Origin: Treponema sp.
GTDB taxonomy: Bacteria > Spirochaetota > Spirochaetia > Treponematales > Breznakiellaceae
Direction of reading: 5' to 3'
Assembly (NCBI GenBank): GCA_031276295.1
Contig: JAISNI010000052.1
Span: forward strand, 17,566 to 81,565
Length of the DNA stretch: 64,000 nucleotides
Part shown: positions 55,003 through 63,615 of the stretch, one piece after another
How the letters are laid out: every line of letters starts with the position of its first letter
Position numbering within the stretch: position 1 is the first letter of the stretch
Notes under the pieces: generated by a model
What the model saw: the letters and a program-made list of their open reading frames with translations, nothing else
Told to the model about the DNA's origin: nothing
Database searches by the model: none
Position numbers and translations under genes: made by a program

Positions 55003-55551
55003 ATGCAGGATAATCTGAAACAGATTCCAGGAAGGATCAAAGAGTTGCGGGAGGTTTTAGAAATAAGCCTTATTGATATGGCTAAGGATATAGGGCTTCC
55101 CTACGAGACCTATGCCGGATACGAATCGGGCGCGTTGGATATACCTATCAGTGTACTCTACAGTATTTCAAACCGCTTGGGTACGGATGCAACCGTACTG
55201 CTTACCGGTGAAGACCCAAAAATGGATACCGCCAGCGTATGCAGGCGGGACAAGGGTGTAAGGGTTGAGCGGTTCCCCGGCTATGAATTTACCAGCCTGG
55301 CTTATAATTTTAAAGACAGGACCATGGAGCCCCTTATGGTGTACCTCGATCCGACGCAGGAACCGGCGCCCCTTGTAATACATTCGGGGCAGGAATTCAA
55401 CTTTGTCGTGGAAGGATCGGTAAGGGTAAAGATTGATAAACGGGAGTATATCCTCAATACAGGGGATTCCATCTATTTTAACGCACGGCTTCCCCACGGG
55501 CAGAGCGCGGTCGGCGTTCCTTCAAAATTTATAACGGTAATACAGGAATAA
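55003..55551 (+). CDS. XRE-cupin regulator
   Basis: The 182-residue protein joins an N-terminal HTH (LREVLEISLIDMAKDIGLPYETY) to a C-terminal cupin (VIHSGQEFNFVVEGSVRVKI, GDSIYFNARLPHG). Such regulators often act on the adjacent metabolic gene, here the acyl-CoA synthetase 7 bases downstream. ATG 55003 has AAAGGAAG. Confidence 0.88.
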   Translation: MQDNLKQIPGRIKELREVLEISLIDMAKDIGLPYETYAGYESGALDIPISVLYSISNRLGTDATVLLTGEDPKMDTASVCRRDKGVRVERFPGYEFTSLAYNFKDRTMEPLMVYLDPTQEPAPLVIHSGQEFNFVVEGSVRVKIDKREYILNTGDSIYFNARLPHGQSAVGVPSKFITVIQE

Positions 55552-55558
55552 TTGAACC

Positions 55559-57259
55559 ATGAATGAAATTCTATCGCGTTACTGTCCCCGTATCGAATTT
55601 GAGAACTATGAGGATTTTTTCGGGAACTATCGCTGCACCGTGCCGGCCGATTTTAACTTTGCATTTGATGTAGTCGATGAATGGGCGCGGATACAGCCGG
55701 ACAAGCAGGCCCTCCTCTGGACTAACGATACGGGGGAGATGCAATCTTTTACCTTTGCCGATATGAAGCGTCTGAGCTGCAAGGCGGCCAACGTACTGCT
55801 ATCCCTAGGTATAGGAAAGGGCGATGTGGTCATGCTGATCCTCAAGCAGCGCCCTGAAGTGTGGATCCTCCTGACGGCGCTGATGAAGATAGGGGCCGTA
55901 GCCATTCCGGGGACGTACCAGCTTACCGCAAAGGACCTTGTGTACCGCTGCACCATAGCCGATGTAAAGATGCTTATCTCGGTTGATGACGCCGATCTGC
56001 TTGAGAATATCAAAACGGCGCGTGTGCAATGCCCGCACCTTGAAAAAATTGCCCTGGTCGGTGCGGGCCGTGCCGAATCCAATGGTTTTATCGATATGCG
56101 TGCGGCCATAGAGCAGGCTTCCGATCAATTTTACGCTCCAACAGGCGATAAGGCCGTAAAGCTGAACGATCCTATGCTGATATACTTTTCCTCCGGTACA
56201 ACCGGAATGCCCAAGATGGTTCTGCACAATTACAGTCTGCCCCTGGGACATATAGTTACGGCCAAGTATTGGCAGTGTGTTGAAGACGGCAAGGTTCACA
56301 TGACTCAGACCGATTCCGGCTGGGCCAAATTCGCCTGGGGGAAGATATACGGTCAGTGGATATGCGGCGCGGCCATAGGCGCATACGACACGGAGAAGTT
56401 TACCCCCCACGGGCTCCTCGAAGCCATTCAGCGCCTGCGTCCCGCTACGTTCTGCGCGCCTGCGACTATATTCCGCTATCTTATAAAAGAAGACCTTTCG
56501 GCATATGATTTCAGCTTTATCAAGCATACCTCGGTTGCGGGGGAGCCTTTAAGCCCGGAAGTCTACAACAAGATCAGAGAGATGACCGGCCTTGAGATAC
56601 GGGAAGGCTTCGGCCAGTCGGAAAGTTCGGTGTTGGCGGCCTGCTTCAAATGGCTGCCGGTCAAGCCCGGTTCTATGGGCAAGCCCGCGCCGCTTTTCGG
56701 CCTTAACCTTCTGGACGAAAACGGCGAGGTCTGCGACGACGGTATCGTCGGAACCATCAGCATTACCGGCGCGGGTGAGAATATGTACGGCGCTTCTTAT
56801 GACGTACTGCCGGGCCTCTTCCGCGGCTACTGGAAGGATGAGGAGATTACCCGCGATGTCTGGCATGACGGGGTGTACCGTACCGGCGACATGGCCTGGC
56901 ATGACGGCGACGGCTATTACTGGTTTGTAGGCCGCAACGATGATGTGATCAAGTGTTCAGGCTACCGTATAGGCCCCTTCGAGGTAGAAAGCGCCCTTAT
57001 GGAGCATCCTTCCGTGCTGGAATGTGCGGTTACCGCGGCCCCCGACCCCATGCGGGGGCAGGTAGTTAAGGCGACCGTAGTCCTCTCCCGCGGCTTTGAG
57101 CCGTCGGACGAGTTGAAACGGGAATTGCAGAATCACGTTAAGCGGGTTACGGCGCCCTACAAGTACCCCCGCGTTGTCGAATTTGTAGCGGAATTGCCTA
57201 AAACCATCAGCGGCAAGATACAGAGGAACGTGATACGCAAACGGGACGAAACCCGCTGA
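55559..57259 (+). CDS. AMP-forming acyl-CoA synthetase
   Basis: The 566-residue protein is a complete ANL enzyme: YFSSGTTGMPKMVLHN (P-loop), GFGQSESS, YRTGDMAWHDGDGYYWFVGR, and Lys in PKTISGKIQRN near the C-terminus. It most resembles medium-chain or acetyl/propionyl-CoA synthetases. Substrate is not decided by sequence. Coupled to the XRE-cupin regulator. Confidence 0.93.
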   Translation: MNEILSRYCPRIEFENYEDFFGNYRCTVPADFNFAFDVVDEWARIQPDKQALLWTNDTGEMQSFTFADMKRLSCKAANVLLSLGIGKGDVVMLILKQRPEVWILLTALMKIGAVAIPGTYQLTAKDLVYRCTIADVKMLISVDDADLLENIKTARVQCPHLEKIALVGAGRAESNGFIDMRAAIEQASDQFYAPTGDKAVKLNDPMLIYFSSGTTGMPKMVLHNYSLPLGHIVTAKYWQCVEDGKVHMTQTDSGWAKFAWGKIYGQWICGAAIGAYDTEKFTPHGLLEAIQRLRPATFCAPATIFRYLIKEDLSAYDFSFIKHTSVAGEPLSPEVYNKIREMTGLEIREGFGQSESSVLAACFKWLPVKPGSMGKPAPLFGLNLLDENGEVCDDGIVGTISITGAGENMYGASYDVLPGLFRGYWKDEEITRDVWHDGVYRTGDMAWHDGDGYYWFVGRNDDVIKCSGYRIGPFEVESALMEHPSVLECAVTAAPDPMRGQVVKATVVLSRGFEPSDELKRELQNHVKRVTAPYKYPRVVEFVAELPKTISGKIQRNVIRKRDETR

Positions 57260-57267
57260 GCGCCTCT

Positions 57268-57303
57268 CTAGCAGCCTGTTGCGCTGAAGTGCAACAGGAC
57301 TAG
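57268..57303. repeat. Minimal derivative of the 145-bp element (ends only)
   Basis: CTAGCAGCCTGTTGC at the left and GCAACAGGACTAG at the right form an 8-bp stem. Both ends match the element ends, so this looks like a copy with the whole interior deleted. It supplies the TAG stop of proC. Confidence 0.55.
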
Positions 57304-58121
57304 CCTATCTCGGTTGAACGCCGCCAGGCCGCGTGTACGGCGTTGATCACCGTGCCCCTGAATGCGCCGTTTTCCAGCGCGGCCAGCCCCTCGATGGTCG
57401 TCCCCGCCGGGGATGTTACCATGTCCTTGAGTTCTCCCGGATGCCTGCCGGTCTCCAGTACCATTGCCGCCGAACCCAACACCGTCTGAGCCGCGTATCT
57501 GAGGGCCTTGTCCCGGGGCAGGCCGGCGCGGACGCCGCCGTCGGCAAGGGCTTCGATGAAGAGGTAGACAAAGGCCGGCCCCGACCCTGAAAGGCCGGTA
57601 ACCGCGTCCATGTACTTTTCTTCAACATGATCCACGGTTCCGGCGGCCTCAAGCAGCTTTTCTATGCGGGTAATATCTTCCGCTGGTGTTTCCGGCGTTG
57701 CGCAGAGCGCTATCATTCCCGCCGATACAAGCGCCGGAGTATTGGGCATGATTCGTATCACACTCTGAGACGGGCTTTCAAGGGCCGCGCGTATCTTCCC
57801 CAGGGACCAGCCGGCAGCCATAGAAACCAGCACCCCAGGTTGGGACCGGAGCCGCCCCTTGAGGATGGGAGCTATTTCGGCAAGCACGGCCGGCAAGACC
57901 TGGGGTTTTACCGCAAGAAAGATGTACCGCGCATTTTCGGCTGCCTCGATGTTTGATCCGTACCGTGTTGCGCCCAGGGACTGCGCAAGGGCCTGCGCCT
58001 TGGGCATGGCTGCGTCGGTAAAGCCTATGTTTTCACCGCCTGCTATTTTGGCGGCGCTTTTCATCAGGGCCCCGCCCATATTCCCGCTGCCTATGCAGGC
58101 AATTAAAGGGTATTTATCCAC
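57300..58121 (-). CDS. proC: Pyrroline-5-carboxylate reductase
   Basis: The last step of proline synthesis. The 273-residue protein has NAD(P)-binding IACIGSGNMGGALM and the family signature SGSGPAFVYLFIEALADGGVRAGLPRDKAL. Start is GTG 58121 behind GAGGAAGG. The TAG stop falls in the repeat derivative at 57268-57303. Confidence 0.95.
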   Translation of the reverse strand: MDKYPLIACIGSGNMGGALMKSAAKIAGGENIGFTDAAMPKAQALAQSLGATRYGSNIEAAENARYIFLAVKPQVLPAVLAEIAPILKGRLRSQPGVLVSMAAGWSLGKIRAALESPSQSVIRIMPNTPALVSAGMIALCATPETPAEDITRIEKLLEAAGTVDHVEEKYMDAVTGLSGSGPAFVYLFIEALADGGVRAGLPRDKALRYAAQTVLGSAAMVLETGRHPGELKDMVTSPAGTTIEGLAALENGAFRGTVINAVHAAWRRSTEIG

Positions 58122-58164
58122 CGTGTTACCTTCCTCTTAGTATTGCTTGCTATTTCATCATTGC

Positions 58165-59592
58165 TTAGCCGATATTTCCCTGTGTTCCTTCACCGCTAAC
58201 CGCTATAGGATACTCGCCGGTAAAGCAGCCCAAACAGTAACCCGGCTTATCGGAGTCTTTCATAGCCCCGCAGTCCTGCCGATAGAGGGAATCGAGGAGT
58301 CCATCTACCGAGATAAAGGCCAGGCTGTCCGCGCCCAGCGATTTACAGAGTTCGTCAACGCTGTTTACATTGCTGATAAGATCGCGGCGGTGAGGCGTAT
58401 CTATGCCGAAATAGCAGGGAAAACGTACCGGCGGGGAGCACACCCGGATATGCACTTCCCTGGCGCCTGCCCGTTTCAGAATGGACACCAACCGGCGGCT
58501 GGTGGTCCCCCTTACGATAGAATCGTCAATAAGGACCACCCGTTTATCCTGAACTTCGCTTGCAACGACATTGTGTTTGACCGAAACCGCTTTTTCCCGC
58601 ATATCCTGATTGGGGGCAATAAAGGTCCTGCCTACATACTTGCTTTTAACTATGCCCATGCCGAAAGGCGTACCTGTTGAACGACCGTATCCTATGGCGG
58701 CCGGAATGCCGGAATCGGGAACGCCTATGACCAGGTCCGCCGCTACTCCCGATTCCCTTCCCAGGATCTCCCCCGCGCGGATGCGCGATCCGTATACATC
58801 AACCTTGTCTATAATGCTGTCCGGCCTTGCAAAGTAGACATACTCAAAGGCGCAGGTTGCCCGCCGGGTTTTTTCGCTGAAACTGAAGGATAGTACCTCC
58901 TCCGTATTGATGATGATGAGTTCCCCGGGCTCTATATCGCGGATAAATTCCCCGCCTACCGCATCAATGGCGCAGGATTCGCTTGCCAGTATCCACGATT
59001 CCCCCAGCTTGCCAAAGCAGAGCGGACGTATCCCGTTGGGGTCCCGCGCACCGACCAGGGCATCGCCGGTTAGCACCACGAGGGCGTAGGAGCCCTTGAT
59101 AACTTTAAGCGTGTCGGTCAGCGCTCTCTCAATACCCTTCCGGTAATTCTTTGCGATAAGATTGACTATCACTTCACTGTCGCTGGAAGAAGTAAAACCA
59201 ATCCCCGCATCCTCCAGCAGTTCGCGCATTACATCGGCATTGGTCAGTGTGCCGTTATGGGCAACCGCGATAGACCCCAGCTTGGAGCGGCTTACAAAGG
59301 GCTGTGCGTTTTCTATGCAGCTTGAACCGGCGGTAGGATACCGCACATGCCCCACTGCGGCGGAACCTCTAATCAGGGAAAGGCTCACGGGATTAAAGAT
59401 TTCCCCCACCAGGCCCATTCCCTTGCGACATTCGATACTGCGATCATGCGCCGCGGCAATCCCCGCGCTTTCCTGACCGCGGTGCTGTAGGGAAAAGAGC
59501 CCGTAGTACACCAGGGGCGCTACATCCCTGTTTCCATCGGTATCAAAAATGCCAAAAACGCCGCATTCCTCGTGAAGTTTATCATCGCTCAT
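58165..59592 (-). CDS. purF: Amidophosphoribosyltransferase
   Basis: The first committed step of purine synthesis, 475 residues. N-terminal nucleophile glutaminase region: catalytic Cys in MSDDKLHEECGVFGIFD near 10, so the protein begins with a short propeptide; PRPP-binding VVLIDDSIVRGTTSRRL near 345; and C-terminal Fe-S cysteines (CSPPV, DCGAM, GYCLGC). Same strand as purC and purE but with an 80-base gap. Confidence 0.96.
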   Translation of the reverse strand: MSDDKLHEECGVFGIFDTDGNRDVAPLVYYGLFSLQHRGQESAGIAAAHDRSIECRKGMGLVGEIFNPVSLSLIRGSAAVGHVRYPTAGSSCIENAQPFVSRSKLGSIAVAHNGTLTNADVMRELLEDAGIGFTSSSDSEVIVNLIAKNYRKGIERALTDTLKVIKGSYALVVLTGDALVGARDPNGIRPLCFGKLGESWILASESCAIDAVGGEFIRDIEPGELIIINTEEVLSFSFSEKTRRATCAFEYVYFARPDSIIDKVDVYGSRIRAGEILGRESGVAADLVIGVPDSGIPAAIGYGRSTGTPFGMGIVKSKYVGRTFIAPNQDMREKAVSVKHNVVASEVQDKRVVLIDDSIVRGTTSRRLVSILKRAGAREVHIRVCSPPVRFPCYFGIDTPHRRDLISNVNSVDELCKSLGADSLAFISVDGLLDSLYRQDCGAMKDSDKPGYCLGCFTGEYPIAVSGEGTQGNIG

Positions 59593-59671
59593 TTAAACCT
59601 GCCTGCTTTCATAAACGGCGTGGGCCGGGTACCAACAGAATCCATAAAAACGCCCGCCATTTCCGATCCTG

Positions 59672-60427
59672 TCAGCCATTTAGCCGGTGCAGAATCTCGC
59701 TATAAGCCTCTTTGACGCTTCCCAGGTCGCGGCGGAAGCGATCCTTGTCGAGCTTTTCGTTGGTCTTTGCATCCCAGAACCGGCAGGTATCCGGAGAAAT
59801 TTCATCGGCTAAAACCAGCTTTCCGTCAGGGGTTCTGCCGAATTCAAGTTTAAAGTCTATAAGCCGTATCCCCCGTTTAAGGAAAAAGGCGGAGAGCGTT
59901 TCGTTTATCTTAAAGGTAAGGCCTTTGATCTCTTGGATTTCCTCAAAGGTGGAGGCGCCTATTGCAACCGCGTGGTAGTCGTTGATAAGGGGATCGCCCA
60001 GAGCGTCGTCTTTATAAGAAAGTTCAAAAACCGTCGTCTTTAAAGCCGTTCCCTCGGCCAGTCCCAACCGCTTTGCCATAGACCCCGCGGCAACATTGCG
60101 GACTATCACTTCCAGGGGGATTATCTTCACCTTTTTGCACAGCATATCCCTGTCGGAGATACGCGAAATAAAATGCGTGGGCACACCGGATTGCTCCAGC
60201 AATTCAAAAAGGCCGGAAGCTATCTTGTTGTTCATTATCCCCTTGTCTTCAATCTGCCCCTTCTTTTCCCCGTTGAATGCGGTGGCATCATCCTTGTAAT
60301 GGATGATCACCGTATCGTTTGCTATGTCTTGACCGGCAGCGGCAAATACCTTCTTTGCCTTACCCTCGTAAAGCTGCCGTCCTTTTTGCACCGCGCTTGT
60401 ATCGTTGTTTTCTTCCCTGCTGCTCAT
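59672..60427 (-). CDS. purC: Phosphoribosylaminoimidazole-succinocarboxamide synthase
   Basis: The 251-residue protein has [29 protein letters not shown], and [16 protein letters not shown], and [12 protein letters not shown], all SAICAR synthase. ATG 60427 follows AGGGAC; 12 in-frame upstream codons are unlikely. 17 bases separate it from purE. Confidence 0.96.
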   Translation of the reverse strand: MSSREENNDTSAVQKGRQLYEGKAKKVFAAAGQDIANDTVIIHYKDDATAFNGEKKGQIEDKGIMNNKIASGLFELLEQSGVPTHFISRISDRDMLCKKVKIIPLEVIVRNVAAGSMAKRLGLAEGTALKTTVFELSYKDDALGDPLINDYHAVAIGASTFEEIQEIKGLTFKINETLSAFFLKRGIRLIDFKLEFGRTPDGKLVLADEISPDTCRFWDAKTNEKLDKDRFRRDLGSVKEAYSEILHRLNG

Positions 60428-60444
60428 CTTGTCCCTTCTTTGAT

Positions 60445-60948
60445 TTAAAGATCCATAAACCAATCATCGGGCAGTTGGTTTTCCCTGGTAAAATCGGCCT
60501 TCATGGTGTTCCGAAATGCGCTTAAACCTTCCTTTAGCTTTGGATATTTAAGAGAAAGTATCTCCACCGCAAGGTAAGCGGCGTTGGCTGCGTTATTCAC
60601 CCCTACGGCGGCTACCGGTATGGGCCCCGGCATCTGGACGATAGAAAAAAGCGCGTCAAGCCCCCCAAGCCCCCCAAGCCCGCCGGACGCTATAGGCACG
60701 CCTATGACCGGCAGCGCGGTAAGGCTTGCAACCACCCCCGGCAGGTGGGCCGCAAGCCCTGCCCCCGCGATGATAAGCTCGCACCCCCCGGCTTCAAGAT
60801 GTTCTATGGTTTCCTTCAGCAACTGCGGCGTGCGGTGTGCGGAGATCACCTGCGCTGAAAAATCCACGCCGAAACTCCGCAGTACCTCCGCCGCCTTTTT
60901 CATAACCGGCTTGTCGGAAAGGGAACCGAAAATAATGGCAACTTTCAT
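60445..60948 (-). CDS. purE: Phosphoribosylaminoimidazole carboxylase/mutase, PurE
   Basis: The 167-residue protein has [26 protein letters not shown], and [12 protein letters not shown] with NNAANAA, the PurE fold. Treponemal PurE is known as the class II type that uses CO2 directly; no purK is in the window, which agrees. An in-frame tandem 9-bp repeat (CCCCCCAAG on the + strand, near 60661-60679) encodes GLGGLGG. Confidence 0.94.
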   Translation of the reverse strand: MKVAIIFGSLSDKPVMKKAAEVLRSFGVDFSAQVISAHRTPQLLKETIEHLEAGGCELIIAGAGLAAHLPGVVASLTALPVIGVPIASGGLGGLGGLDALFSIVQMPGPIPVAAVGVNNAANAAYLAVEILSLKYPKLKEGLSAFRNTMKADFTRENQLPDDWFMDL

Positions 60949-61032
60949 ACCTCAAAATACCATTTTAGCAGGGGGTCGCGCAAGGGGGCGCACATTGTTG
61001 TAACGCAAGGGCTCCAGACGCCCGTATTTCTC

Positions 61033-61060
61033 TTGACATTATTTACAGACTGGATATAAT
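61033..61060 (+). promoter_or_regulatory. Strong sigma-70 promoter
   Basis: TTGACA (61033-61038) and TATAAT (61055-61060) are exact consensus boxes 16 bases apart. Transcription would start about 61067, right at an ATG (61068), so the message may be leaderless. Confidence 0.75.
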
Positions 61061-61067
61061 AGTGTCT

Positions 61068-61187
61068 ATGCAAACTTCAAAAGTTGCCGCCAACGTCTTT
61101 TTGCGCCTTGTATTCGCTCCGCCGGGGCCTTGCCGTATAAAAACGTTTGCCCCCCCCCCCCCCCCCCCCGCGCAGTATATAGCATAG
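61068..61187 (+). CDS. Possible phase-variable leader frame across poly-C
   Basis: ATG 61068 opens MQTSKVAANVFLRL and crosses the 20-C tract as poly-proline, then ends at TAG 61185-61187. With 21 C (or 18) the same start would read on through RAVYSIDLL and the 21-bp repeats to 61453, where its stop overlaps the next gene's start (ATGA). No ribosome site is visible, so coding is unproven. Confidence 0.3.
   Translation: MQTSKVAANVFLRLVFAPPGPCRIKTFAPPPPPPAQYIA
61150..61169 (+). repeat. Poly-C tract, 20 C
   Basis: Twenty consecutive C, then G at 61170. Tracts of this length in bacteria are prone to slipped-strand changes. Length here may also vary by sequencing error. Confidence 0.9.
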
Positions 61188-61222
61188 ATTTACTACACCA
61201 TACCCCATATAAAGCGCATGAC

Positions 61223-61390
61223 TCATCCGCCCCGGAGTTGAGGTCATTCTCCCCGGAAAATGGGTCATTCTCTCTGGAGAATGTGCCGTTCTCCCCGGAG
61301 ATTGGGCCATTCTCCCTGGAGATTGGGTCATCCGCCCCGGAGCATGAGTTATTCCCCCCGGAGAATGCGCCGTTCTCCCCGGCGTTTAAC
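61223..61390 (+). repeat. Eight 21-bp tandem repeats
   Basis: Units such as TCATTCTCCCCGGAAAATGG and CCGTTCTCCCCGGAGATTGG repeat every 21 bases, eight times. Most units contain a palindromic core like ATTCTCCCCGGAGAAT. In the + frame that ends at 61453 they encode the heptad S/P-F-S-P/L-E-N/I-G; the opposite strand is open too (G-R-M-T-Q-S-P). The repeats run up to 60 bases before the gene at 61450. Confidence 0.85.
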
Positions 61391-61449
61391 GTGTTTGCCG
61401 GAGCCTGCGGGCTCTACACTATAACCAACACCATACAGGAGGTAAGACT

Positions 61450-62148
61450 ATGAGCGACTGGATGCCCGGCAGACGGGCGGATCAGATTGTTATGTGCCGG
61501 AACTGGATAGACATTATGACCCCGGAGGTGCAGACCGCATGGGGGATCCCCGCGCCGGAGTTTACGGAACTGGGGACGCTCTTTGGGAGCGCGCAGGGCC
61601 TTTTGCAGAAAGCCCAGAGCAGCGACCGCACGCCGGTTATCACCGAGCAATGCAAGGAGGCATTCGAGGCCTTGGACGGTAAGATGAGGTTCTTCAAGGG
61701 GCATTACTTTCTTATCCCGCCGCTGACTAACGCGGACATCGTAAACCTGGGCCTTACGCCGCGCGACACGAGCCGCACACCCGTCCCCAAACCGGAAGCG
61801 CAGGTGGAGGCGGATATGACCTTTCCCGGCATTCACCTGGTGGAACTGCAAAACATCCGCGCCGTGGGAACCTCCGGCATCCCGGACCTCCGCAGCGACT
61901 ACGGGGTCCGCATCTACTACGGCCTTTCCGGGCCGCCCAGCGACGCCTTCCGCTTCCGGCTGGCGGAGGAACCGAAATCCGGCAAGGAACTGCCCTACTC
62001 GATTTTTACCCGGCGAAAGAAAGAGCGTTTTGACTTTGACGGCGAGAGCGGCAGCAGGGTGTACTTTTGCCTGCGCTACGAAAACGCCAAAGGCGGCAAA
62101 GAGGGGGAAGGGCCCTTTGGGCCGCTGTTGTCCGCCATAATCCCCTGA
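61450..62148 (+). CDS. Hypothetical protein downstream of tandem repeats
   Basis: Family not recognised. The 232-residue protein has no signal or membrane segment. The N-terminal half is helical with WMPGRRADQIVMCRNW at the start; the C-terminal half is beta-rich and ends in FDFDGESGSRVYFCLRYENAKG, like a fibronectin-type fold. The ribosome site AGGAGG is strong; the start overlaps the stop of the repeat frame (ATGA). Confidence 0.75.
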   Translation: MSDWMPGRRADQIVMCRNWIDIMTPEVQTAWGIPAPEFTELGTLFGSAQGLLQKAQSSDRTPVITEQCKEAFEALDGKMRFFKGHYFLIPPLTNADIVNLGLTPRDTSRTPVPKPEAQVEADMTFPGIHLVELQNIRAVGTSGIPDLRSDYGVRIYYGLSGPPSDAFRFRLAEEPKSGKELPYSIFTRRKKERFDFDGESGSRVYFCLRYENAKGGKEGEGPFGPLLSAIIP

Positions 62149-62276
62149 CAGGCGTTTAATCCGTGTATACGGTAAACGGCCTATCAGCCTGTTGCGTTGG
62201 TAAAAGAGTTTGTTCCCCGCGTATTGCGGTAGACATAAATAAAAAAGCGGCGAAAGCCGCGCAAGGAGGCTTCATA

Positions 62277-63278
62277 ATGAAGCAAAATAACATGACTAAA
62301 ACGAAAGGCGTTTTAGCAGGAATGGCGGCGCTTCTGCTGGCATTCGGATTAATTCTGACGGGGTGCGGCGATAGCGATGACGGCGATCCATCCAGCCCAT
62401 CCACCCCGCCCGGCCCGTCAGCGGCGGTGGTGGAATTCCAAAACACCCTCAAGAAGCTGGGTGATACTACGGCTGAGAAACCGTCCCCGGTTGTTCTGCG
62501 AGCGATTGTCATCAGCAAAGATGATGATGATGATACCAGCGACTGGGGAAAGGTCAACAAGGCAGTAGAGGATGCCCAAAAGTATGTGATTCTTAGCTTG
62601 AGCGACTGCACATTCAGGAACAATACGGTGGAAGGTTCCTCGTCCGGCGATACAGGTATGAATCTTTTCAAGAACAATCCTTATATCAAAGGCATCATAC
62701 TCCCTGAAACCGTTACCAGCATCGGGGAATCCGCTTTTAAGGACTGCTCTGGGCTTACCAGCGTAGACATACCGAAAAAGGCACAAGTTACCAGCATCGG
62801 GGCCTCCGCTTTTTACGGCTGCTCTGGGCTTACCAGCGTAGACATACCGTCAAACGTTGCCAGCATAGGGGTCAACGCTTTTAACGGCTGCTTTGGGCTT
62901 ACCAGCGTAAGCATACCGGCAAACGTTACCAGCATCGGGTCGGGCGCTTTTACCGACTGCACCGGGCTTACCAACGTAAACATACTGACAAGCAGCAATC
63001 TCGCCAGCATCGGGTACAACGCTTTTTACAACTGCACCGGGCTTACCAGCGTAAAAATACCGGGCGGCGTTACCAGCATCGAGAGCTACGCTTTTTACAA
63101 CTGCACCAATCTTGCCACTGTAGAGTTGCCGGCAAACGTTACCACCATCGGGAACTTCGCGTTTCCAGGTAGCAACAATGCTCTGAGAACTAAGTATCAG
63201 GAGAGCGGAAGCGTGGCCAGTATCTACACGTGGACCCCGGGCAGCAGCAGCAGCAGCAGCTGGACAAAGCAGCCGTAG
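62277..63278 (+). CDS. BspA-type leucine-rich-repeat lipoprotein
   Basis: The 333-residue protein has a lipoprotein signal (LLLAFGLILTGC, Cys at about 26), a short variable domain, then about seven LRR_5 repeats (SIGESAFKDCSGLTSVDIP and relatives) and a Ser-rich end. Surface adhesion is the known role of the family. ATG 62277 follows AAGGAGG, with a GCGGC-GAAA-GCCGC hairpin at 62247-62260 just upstream. A strong terminator follows. Confidence 0.9.
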   Translation: MKQNNMTKTKGVLAGMAALLLAFGLILTGCGDSDDGDPSSPSTPPGPSAAVVEFQNTLKKLGDTTAEKPSPVVLRAIVISKDDDDDTSDWGKVNKAVEDAQKYVILSLSDCTFRNNTVEGSSSGDTGMNLFKNNPYIKGIILPETVTSIGESAFKDCSGLTSVDIPKKAQVTSIGASAFYGCSGLTSVDIPSNVASIGVNAFNGCFGLTSVSIPANVTSIGSGAFTDCTGLTNVNILTSSNLASIGYNAFYNCTGLTSVKIPGGVTSIESYAFYNCTNLATVELPANVTTIGNFAFPGSNNALRTKYQESGSVASIYTWTPGSSSSSSWTKQP

Positions 63279-63367
63279 TCGCAGGTCGGTAAGGTAGTTT
63301 GTCCCGGGTATACAGCATTGCATACACCGGCGGACAGGAATGACCGGAATATAACCGGAACATCCAC

Positions 63368-63396
63368 AGCCCGCCCCCACGGGGGCGGGCTTTTTT
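63368..63396 (+). terminator. Rho-independent terminator after the LRR lipoprotein gene
   Basis: AGCCCGCCCCC (63368-63378) pairs with GGGGGCGGGCT (63381-63391) around AC, followed by a T run. The remainder of 63279-63591 has no recognised gene. Confidence 0.9.
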
Positions 63397-63615
63397 AAGC
63401 GATGCACGCACGGGTGCCAGGCACCAAAAGGCGTTGGGCGAGCGGGTTTGCAAGGTATACGCTGGTGAAGCGGATCAGAGGGGATTCATAGACGGTATAG
63501 CCCCGTAATGACTTTGCCGTCATCAAGGTTCCCGCTTAACACATAAATGGCGGGGTAGTAGTCCCCCGGTATAAAACGAAAAAATACGTAGGACTTTTTC
63601 TCATTGAAGGTGTTA

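Noticed and set aside
60655-60685. Phase variation by the 9-bp repeat in purE.
   Set aside because: The unit is a multiple of three, so length change would not shift the frame, and the gene is a normal housekeeping enzyme.
61223-61390. CRISPR array.
   Set aside because: Units are 21 bp and directly adjacent with no unique spacers, and no cas genes are near.
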